64,000 nt of DNA from positions 1,612,001 to 1,676,000 of the forward strand of contig CM048843.1 of assembly GCA_026545765.1 (NCBI GenBank), written 5' to 3'. The position numbers were made by a program, and so were the translations under genes. Positions 52,270 through 62,100 of this stretch are shown piece by piece; the stretch's first letter is position 1; the number at the start of each line of letters is the position of its first letter. This stretch comes from Plantago major (lineage: Eukaryota; Streptophyta; Magnoliopsida; Lamiales; Plantaginaceae). The notes under the pieces were generated by a model, which made no database searches, was not told where the DNA came from, and was given only the letters and a program-made list of their open reading frames with translations.

Positions 52270-53470
52270 ATGTCTCTGAGTGATGCACCCGTTCTCAAAC
52301 CAGAGAACTACGAGAAATGGAAAAATAACATGATGCTCCACCTTGAAGCCATAAGTGACGAGATGATCGAAGTAATAAAGAATGGCCCAATAGTCATTCA
52401 ACAACTTAAGCAAGTCATGGAGGTTTCGAGTGGAAGAGACAGAGATCAAAGCGAATGATCTTCACAAACAGATGCGTCAACTTGTGGAAGATCTACTGGT
52501 CAAGTTATTTATGAACCAAAGCCCAGAGAACTCTGGACATCGGAAGATGCCAAGAGGAATCGACCGGATGGTCAAGCTCGTAACATCATCATCAGATCGA
52601 CACCAGAGCACATACAGTGTAAAAGTAGGGTGCTAAAAAACGCGAAAGTTGCAACCGATTGAAGAAATCATGCGGGCAGAAAACCAAGGAAAACAAGTTC
52701 GAGGTTCTAAAGTTGAAATTTCAAAATTTCAAACAAGGTCCCACTGAAACTCTGGAAGAACTTGATTTCAGGTTTACCACTCTCATGAGTGATATGGCAT
52801 CACTTGGGGAAAGCAATAGATACTCTCAGTCAGAGAAGATTAAGACTATTGTCAGAAGTCTTAACCACAACTGGGAGCATACTAAATTCTTTTATTTTAA
52901 CCAAGGTATGCCAAATATCACTCCAGTGGAACTTTTCTCTCATCTTGCTACGGTTGACTATGAGACAACTCAGAGAGAACAAACAACTAAAAAGTTGCAG
53001 AATGTTGCTCAAGTTACTCAAGGAACTTCTGAAAAGAAGAAAAGCAAGGAGGAGACTGAGGATGCTCTTGCTGCAAAGCAAATGAGCAAATTTGTCAGTC
53101 GAGAAATTGAGAGAAAAGCCAAAGAGAAGTTGAAAAAGCATCTAGGCTCAAACTATCACGGTACAAAAATATGCAAAGCTTCATTGAACAAACCCATTTC
53201 GAAAGCATCATGTCTTGAGGAGCGAAATTGGAAAGCGATATCTGTTTCTATTGTCGTAAACACAGCCACTTCAAGAAGGATTGTCACCTCAACAAACTAA
53301 GAGACGCGACAAGAAAGATAGAAGAATCTTCGAAGAAGCGAGCTTTGTTAATCAAGAAAGAAAGAAAATCAAATTCAATGGATGCTCTAGGCGTTGAGAC
53401 AGTTACGAAGATGACAATTCAGATGACTCAACCTTACCATCACCAGAATTATGTGGAGTTACTCATGATA
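52270..53470 (+). pseudogene. Element C gag with zinc knuckle
   Basis: From ATG 52270: LKPENYEKWKNNMMLHLEAI, then a shift near 52430, damage around 52620-52690, the gag core (TLEELDFRFTTLMSDMASL, LNHNWEHTKFFYFNQGMPNI), a Lys-rich segment and, after another shift near 53230, a CX2CX4HX4C knuckle (CFYCRKHSHFKKDC). Gag coats and packages the RNA. At least three frame breaks; those before 52690 may be sequencing artefacts. Confidence 0.88.
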
Positions 53471-53499
53471 TAATCGACTTCGGCCTCAAGAAGAATGAA

Positions 53500-54742
53500 A
53501 TGTGTGGAGTTGCTGAAATTGCCGGTCCAGACATCTCCAACATAGAAAACTGTCTTATGGCTTATGAGGTAACACATACTTCTTGTTATACTTATGAAAG
53601 TGATGAAGAGGAAATAAAAAATCTAGAAAATCTCAGGAAAGAACTTGACATCTATGAAAGAGAATTTCTAATGATCCGAGCTAGAGCCGAAAACCTTGAA
53701 GAAGAAAAATAATTCTCTTGAAAAGGAAAATTCTCAATTAGTTAAAGAATCTGAGAGAAAGGATGCTGAAAATGCATCTCTCAAAGCTCAGATATCTGAG
53801 ACTGAAAAGTCACATGAAGATGCATCTCTCAAAGCTCAGTTACGAAAGAATTATGAAGATCTTCTTTCTGAAAACAAGGAACTCAAGAAGAAAGAATTAT
53901 CTTTTCAATCTTATGCCAAAGCAAGTGACACTCTTACTGAAGTACAATCTTACTTAAGAGATCCTTCAGAAAAGAAAGGACTTGGGCTGAATACACAGAC
54001 AGATTGTTCTATCACTCTGAATAAGAGTAAGGAGAAAAGAACATTTGTAAGTACTCAGCAAGATGGTTCCCATGCAATCTATAGTATCGGTGAAAAGACA
54101 AAGATTGTTGACAAAGGAAAGGCAGTTGCGACTAAACCTTTGTGGGAAAAACAAGTCAAAAATAAAACTGTTGATGCGTCTCGAAAAGAAACACACACCG
54201 AAAAGTGTAAACACCCACAAGTCTATGTCTCTCAAAAGGTAGAATTGCGAGTGGCAAATTCTCCCATGTCACTTTTACGGAAAGAAATTGGATCAACCAG
54301 AGACTAGCAAAGGCTGAGAAAAGATCTCGAGATAGCTTCAAGTGCTCAAAGCGGTATTGGCTACAAAGGCATCGGAAAACAACTTGCTCATGAGTACAAG
54401 CGGGGAGCAAGAACGATGGTGAAAGCTAGAATTGCTCAAGCAATTATCGAAGTGGAAGTTAAATCAAGCCACCGAAAATCAATGCAGGCTAGAAGAAATC
54501 TGGCAAGGAAAGCTAAGTTTGCTGAAAAGCAAACTCAGAAACCTGACAGGTATCTGAAAGCATCATATGGAGCACCTAGGAACACACCGAGGAAGAAAAT
54601 AATTCTTACTAATGATAACATTCATTCAAATAGAATTCCTCCTTACGTTCTGTCAGACAAAAGCATATTTCAAAGAAATTCATTCAAAATGGATTCCTCT
54701 TTGGAAGAACTTTTAATTCTGACGGTTCCATCAAAGATATGA
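53500..54742 (+). pseudogene. Element C gag C-terminal coiled-coil region
   Basis: Two open parts (53500-53712 and 53696-54307) plus 54416-54742. They encode a strongly charged heptad-rich segment with repeated SLKAQ(I/L) units (ENASLKAQISETEKSHEDAS), then a basic stretch (RNTPRKKIILTND). It lies between the gag zinc knuckle and protease. One frameshift near 53705 and stops near 54307. A long spacer here is usual for SIRE-like elements; a coiled coil would fit particle assembly, but that is inference. Confidence 0.7.
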
Positions 54743-54768
54743 GAACCTAATCTCCTGTTTCCTGTTGT

Positions 54769-57700
54769 GTGCAGAATGCTTCCTGGACTAAAGCACAATG
54801 GCTATTTGATAGTGGATGCGGAAAGCACATGACAGGAGACAAAGCAAATCTGGTTGATTACAAAGCTTGCAACACAGGACCAGATATTAGATTTGCTGGA
54901 GGAGAATTAAATCCCTCTCTGGGATTTGGCAACGTCAAATTAGGGACTTTAACAATCACTGACGTATTACATGTTAAGGATTTGAAATATAATCTATTTA
55001 GCATGAGCCAGTTTGCAGACAAAGGTTTTACTATAAAATTCAAAGCTAAATACTGCAAACTAATTGACAATGAGTCAAAGCGCATGTCTTAGTTGGTCGT
55101 GGAAGGCGAAAGGTCTTTATGTTGCCGATTGGGCATCTGCCACAATCAAGAATGTCTCATGGTGAGTCAATCTGGTCACACGTAAGAAACCGGTTATGGC
55201 ACAAAAGAATGAGTAACTTGAACTTCAAAACTCTGAATAGACTTGCCAAGAAAGAGTTAGTGGTTGGCCTTCCCAAAACATCTTTCAGAAAGGATGGTAT
55301 CTGTTCTGCCTGTCAGATGGGGAAACAATCTAAAATCTCTTTCATGTCCAAAATCAGACACTCTAGTGTTAGACCACTGCAACTTTTACACATGGATCTT
55401 TTTGAATCATCTGTAACTAGTTATGCAGGAAAGAAGTATGGTCTGGTTGTGGTAGATGACTTCTCAAGATTCACTTGGGTTGTCTTTCTGAAACACAAAT
55501 CTGATGCCAGGGTGGAGATACCAAACATGCTGAAAAAGCTTGAAGTCATAAAAAATGACAAGGTATCTCGAGAGCAGACCATAATCTTGAGTTTGTCAAC
55601 TAGTACATAAAGGAGTTTTGTACCTGCAAAGGTATACAACACCAACTTTCCTCTGTAAGAACACCTCAACAAAATGGTGTTGCAGAAAGGAAAAACAGAA
55701 CCCTTAAAGAAGCTGCAAGGACAATGCTAGCTGACACTGAAATAAGTGAAATTTATTGGGTTGAAGCTGTAAACACAGCTTGCTACACTCACAACAGATG
55801 TTTGATAAACAAACACCATGACAATACCCCCTATGAAATCTTGGTTGGTAGACCCCCTAATATCAAACATCTGAGAGTATTTGGTTGTAGATGTTTTGTT
55901 CTAAACAATGGGAAAGACTATCTGAGAACATTTCAACCAAAGGCAGATGAAGGTGTTTTTCTTGGCTATTCCACAAGCAAAGAAAGCTACAGTTTACAAC
56001 AAAAGAACAAAGAAAATTGAAGAATCAGTTCATGTTGTATTCTATGAAGGAAGTAAGAAAACACCTCCTATTGATGAACTCTCAGAAAGGTTCAAAGAAC
56101 TATTACTGAGGGATTCTAAAGAAGAATCCTCAGAAAGGAGAAACATCATTATGGAAAGTGAGGATGACTCTGACGTAGAAAAGCTTGAAAAGCCTAGTAA
56201 CAACAAGATGACTCACAGACATGATGAGGAATTTCCTATGAGTTTTCCAGAAATGGAACAGGTTACTGAGAACCTTCATCATGAAGAGGTATCTGAAAAT
56301 AAGAATGTTGAAATGCATGTTCCAGATATCTCTAACACTGAAAAAGTGTCAGATATCTCAGATACTGAAAAAGTATCAAATCAAAATCTTAGTCATTCAC
56401 ATTCAGATCACTTGGATATTGATCCTACTAGCACTAAACCTATGATGAGATGGATCAAAGATCATCCTACAAAGGATATAATTGGACCAATTAATCAAGG
56501 TGTTAGGACTAGGAGAGCAATAGCTGAAACTGCTAACTCTCTCTTTGGATGTTTCATCTCGAATATTGAACCTAAAAATATAGAAGAAGCACTAGGAGAC
56601 CAAGACTGGATCTCTGCAATGCAAGAAGAGTTGGATCAATTTGAGAGAAACAAAGTCTGGAAACTAGTTCCATTTATAGAAGGAATATATGTGATTGGAA
56701 CTAAATGGGTTTTCAGAAACAAGATGAATGAATCTGGTGAAATAACCAGAAACAAAGCAAGATTGGTTGCGAGGATTTACTCGGTGAAGGCTTAGATTTT
56801 GAGTCATATGCACCAGTTGCGATTGGATGCAATAAGACTCTTTCTAGCCTTCTGACTCATAAAGATTTCAAAGTTTATCAGATGGATGTCAAAAGCGCAT
56901 TCTTAAACGGTGAACTTGCAGAAGAAGTTTATGTTGAGCAACCACCTGGCTTTGAAGTTTCCTCAGAAAGTAAAATGGTCTATAAACTACAGAAAGCTCA
57001 GACTCAGTAAACAGGCTCCAAGAGCATGGTATGACACTTTGGCCAAGTACCTTCTGGAAAGTGGTTTCAAGAAAGGTGAAGTTGATAAAACTTTATTTAC
57101 CTTAAATCATGACGGGAAACTACTCTTAGTTCAAGTATATGTTGATGACATTATATTTGGATCTAAGGACAAGCAACTTTGTGATGACTTTGCAAATCTC
57201 ATGAAAAACAAGTTTGAGATGAGCATGATGGGAGAATTGAATTATTTCCTAGGATTCCAAGTCAAGCAACTCAATGATGGAATATTCATTAGTCAAACAA
57301 AGTATGCGAAAGATATGCTCACAAAATTCAATCTTAACCCTTCTGAAAAGAATGCTAAGATACCTATGAGCATTGGAACCAAAATGACCTATACTGAATC
57401 AGATAAAAGTGTTGAAGAACATAAGTATAGGAAATTGATAGGTTCACTACTTTACCTCACTGCAAGTAGACCTGATATTCAATATGCCGTTGGAGTATGT
57501 GCTAGATTTCAGACAAATCCAATGCAAACACACTACAACATTGCTATGAAAATATTAAGGTGTGTAAAGGTACGATAGATGTAGGATTGTGGTATCCTAA
57601 AGAAAGTGGATTGAGTTTAAATGGGTACTCGAATGACGATTATCTTTGGATCACTTGATAGGAAAAGCACCTCAGGAACTTGCCAGTTTCTGGGTACTAG

Positions 57701-58223
57701 ACTTATCTCATGGTTTAGCAAGAAGCAAAACTCAATTGCAACTTCTACCACAGAGGCTGAATATATTGTTGCTGGTTGTTGTGCAACACAAATTCTGTGG
57801 ATACAACAACAACTTAAAGACTATGGACTCGATGAGAAGAAAACTCCCATTTTCTGTGACAACACAAGTGCTATTGCGATTACACAGAATCCTAAATTTC
57901 ATGCTAGAACAAAGCACATTGATGTTAGACATCACTTCATCAGAGACCATGTTGAAAAGGGCAATATAGAGATACTCAAGATTGGCACTGAAGACCAACT
58001 TGCAGATATCTTCACTAAGCCACTACAAGAAAGTAGATTCTTAGCCTTAAGACATAGTCTTGGACTAATGGAACTACCAATGAACGAAAGAGTTCGTATG
58101 GAGCAGACATCCAGAGCAGAGGTATCTGGAACAGGCATCCAGAGCAGAGGTATCTGGAACGGGCATCCAGAAAAGAGAAAAGAGAAAACTGGAACAGGTA
58201 TCCAGAAGTCAAAAAGGCTATAA
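54769..58223 (+). pseudogene. Element C pol: protease, integrase, RT, RNase H
   Basis: Order seen: protease (WLFDSGCGKHMTGDKANL), gag-pre-integrase (LWHKRMSNLNFKTLNRL, CSACQMGKQSK), integrase core (LLHMDLFESSV, VVVDDFSRFTWVVFLKHKS, then after a shift the RTPQQNGVAERKNRTL region at about 5566x-5571x), RT ([44 protein letters not shown]) and RNase H (DRKSTSGTCQFL, ARTKHIDVRHHFIRDH, DQLADIFTKPL). About six frame breaks (near 55090, 55610, 56020, 56790, 57000 and 57570). The motif set fits SIRE-like Copia elements. The last residues contain a GTGIQ repeat (58120-58210). Confidence 0.92.
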
Positions 58224-59163
58224 AGCAAAAAGACAGCTTAAGATCTCTGAGACGGGAACTCAGATATCTGAATCAATCTATAAACTGGGAACACCAAAGA
58301 GAATAGTACGACTATCTGCGATCAACTCTCTTGGAACTCGCATTATTTCTATCTTGATGAAAAACTTGGAAAAATCCTAAGTATAAAATGATTCGATCTG
58401 AGCAGTGTCCTTGGTCATACAATTGTGATTCGGATAGCAAGTCGCCAAAATTCATTAAATGGGCACAATTACACTTGTTGATTGTGATCATTCTTTGAAA
58501 AGCAATGGTGACCCTCGATGAAATTAAGCGATTGATGATCATGCGGTGGAAATTAATTCACGATAAATAGTGGGTATTGAAATTGAGACATGGCCCACTA
58601 AGCATTTAATGCCGAACTAGCTTTTGCTCACGCTTTGTTTGCAAATCACAGATCGTACACAAAATCAATTTGTATGTATTTATGCATTGGATTCAATTGC
58701 TATATATGTAGGATTTTGGCAAATGAAATCACTTTTGCCTAATCGAAAATTCATCTTGCACAAAATAGCAAATCCTTCTCTTGATTCTCTGCAAACCTCT
58801 ACAATCTCTGCAAATCAAGATTAAGTTTTTACGCAAAGAATTCTTGAATCAAATCTCTTTTCAAACACCAATTTCAAATCCCTACACTATATAAAGAGAT
58901 GGCCCTAAAGTTCAACAACACGTAAATCCAAACCTCCATTGATGCTTTGAAAAGCAAGCACGAGTTGGTTATTGTAAACAACCGGTAGGAGTTTTTAATC
59001 GACCATTGGACTTCAAGTCACTGAATGATTTGGGGTGGTGCCATGGTTGAGGAATACCTCTGCTGCAATAGAGAACAATGATAGAAAATTGATTTTGACA
59101 TGCTTGAAAAGGCACAAATCAAGGGTTTTCTATCTGCCATGAAGTGGAATTTCATCACTCGAT
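58224..59163 (+). other. Element C spacer between pol and the extra gene
   Basis: No convincing coding sequence to about 59090. From there fragments align with the start of the extra gene but are out of frame. If the extra gene is made from a spliced RNA, its acceptor could lie here; none is obvious. Confidence 0.5.
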
Positions 59164-62100
59164 GTGTTGGAATTTTACAACAACTCGAGGATAATTTCTG
59201 TGTTTACGAAAACCTTTGAAATAGTGTCTATCAAAACCTCGATCAAGGAAAGGAAATCATACGGACTTAACAACTTTCATAAGTTGTTTGAGGTTCAAAA
59301 TCTTGGAAAGGATTTTGAAATAAACACCAAGGATGAGGAACTCCTTGAAGGTGTTAAAGAACTTTACAGTGATGTGTGTGATCTTGAGAAATCAGATACA
59401 CCCACTGAGTTCAAACTTGCTGACATCCGAACCAGACATCTGTTGGTTCCTTTGGGATATCTTGGCTTGCATTTTTCACGGATGCTTTGATGGTCTACAA
59501 GGAGGTCTTGACGGATAAGCCAAGAACGATGGATCATGATGTTCTTCTTGAATCAACAAGACAAAATTTGGAAAACCCTTTCAAACTGGGAAAATGCGCC
59601 TTCATGAAATTTGTGAAGAAGATTCAAGGCTTGAGCCTAAGATTGTCAAAGGACTAGCCGAGCAAAGGCCACGATGGGTTATGGTGCGAAGATATGCTAC
59701 TTCTTTGGAAAAGCTTGGCATTGAGCTCGGAGAGGCAATTTGAAATAGCCATGATAACTTACTATAAATATGAGTATACAAATTTGATGAAAAAGGTTTC
59801 TTGGGTCTCGAAAGGTCTAAAGCGAAAATCAAAAGATATCTGAAGAAAAGGTTGCGACCAAGAAGCCCAGAACTTCAAGAAAGAAGTCTGCTGGCAAATC
59901 AGAAGACACACCCAAAGAGGTTGTCAATTCTCAGTTATCTACAAGCATGGCAGATGAACTCATAAATGCTGCCAAGAGTGGTGAAAAGCACCAAGCCCCT
60001 TCTGCAGAAACCGCAGGAATAATGGACCAATCAGTTCCCAATGCTGATGAGAGCTCTGACGATGAAGATGATGAACTAGTCATCTCAAGTCCTAGAAAGA
60101 ACAAAGAGGGCTAAGGTTCTTGAAAAATGGCGGTGATAAGGTATCTGAAGAAGAACCTACACCACAAAGTTCTTGAACTATAGCAAAGGTTGTTGGTGAA
60201 AACACATCATCGGGAATGTCTCTCTTGCACAACTTCAAAAGCCACGATGAGTGGTATTTTAGTCTTTGGCGGATCTTGATGGAAATGCCACATCTAAAAA
60301 TCGGAAGAACATTCTCTTGATCAATCTTACCTTCCAGACAACCACAACAACCACAAGTGGTTGATGAAATGGTAAATGAACTCCATTTGAATTACCGGAA
60401 TACAAGATATCAAGAAAATCCTGTAAATGAGCAGGGTCCCCAACTCAATGAGAGGGATCAAACTGAGACATCTACTCAGAATGATCAACCGGGGGAGGCA
60501 ATTGAGTTGCATACTCAGGAAAGGTGTGAAGTACCAGAAACTTCAAACAAAGAAACTGAACTGGGACAAGACGACCAATCTATAGAAAGGTCACAAGTTC
60601 CAGAGACCAATCAGCCTGAAAATGCTTAGGTAAATGACTGGTTTAACTCTTACCTTGTGAAAAATTTTATACATATAAATCTTGTTTCCTCATAAGAATT
60701 TCTTTATTACTGTTGAGTTAGAAGCAGAAACAAGAGGAAGCCAGAAGCTTGCCTCGAGATCTTGAAAAAGAGGTCCCTTCAACCTCAACTCTTGAAATCG
60801 AGCACATGCCACAGGTAAATGATTCTTAAAGAGAACAAATTTTTCAGTAAAAATGTTTATGTGCTCATTCATGTTAAATGTTTCTAACAGGCTCCAACTG
60901 AGATGGAAGAAGATAAGGCAGAAATGCCAGAGACAAATCCAGAGACCAACAAGGTTTCTGAAGAATACATCACTGAGCCTTCAAACTTGAAGGTATATGA
61001 CAATCAAGTGACAAGCATTCTTCATCTTGGGTTATCTTTTATCTCTTCTAAATATTCAATACTTTCTACTTACAGGCTATTTCAGAAGTAGAAATGCAAG
61101 GGGATAAAGTTGCGACTTCCCCTGCATCAATGGAAATTGATGAAGCCCCCAAGGCAACATCACTCGAAAGAACACGAAGCGCAAGTTTACGAGAAAATGA
61201 ATCTGAGCTTCCTTTTGAGGAAGTAAGTAGCTCACATCAGAATTCATTAAAAGCATATTTATGCATAGATTCTTTCAAACTATCTCCTAAAATATTGTAT
61301 TTCTCTCAGGTTCAAGAAAGAAAGGTTGATGAGGACCAGACTTCCAAGTCTCCACCTCACAACAAGATATCTGAGACACCAATTGTCTCAGTAGAACAAG
61401 TCTCTGAGCCTGAAGTACTTACGAGTAACTCGAAACTAAACTACACTACTACTCGGATATCTACAAAAGTTTTGAAACTCACTCAAAACTCCTTCTTTCG
61501 AGCTCAAACAGATGCAAGCGAGTTCCCATTAAAGAAACAAGGACCTACTTCACTTCTTCAAAGCTCACCACCCAAAGCATATTCAATGCTTCAAGAAATG
61601 GCGAAGTTAAGGTGCTCGATCTCTACGAAATATTGAGAATCACAGATCAACCAATCGAACGAGCACGAGCTCTTGACACAGAAACATATGTCAAGCAATG
61701 TTCCCTGAGAACAATATCTGATTCGACTCTACTACATAAGGACTTTTCGGAGAAGTGGCGCATGGTTTGATACATGCCTTTGAGCAGGCGGATGGTCGAC
61801 AAGATTACGAGATGGCATTCAAGCCACTTGAGACCTGCGGTTTATACCTTCTGAACAAGAAGAAGTTAATGGGAAGAAGATCACTATCCCGGAAGTGATC
61901 AATCTTGTATCTGAAGATGATGAGGAGGAAGAAATGAATGAAAATTACTTTGATGAACCTCCCACTGACCATCACCAAAAGGATGATAAAAATGATGATG
62001 ATGATACCCCTGCACCAGGGACCGGAGGAATTTCACAGAGAAACAATGCCTCAGCTGCTGAAAAGCAAACTGAGAAGACTTCACAAAAATCTCCGTCTTC

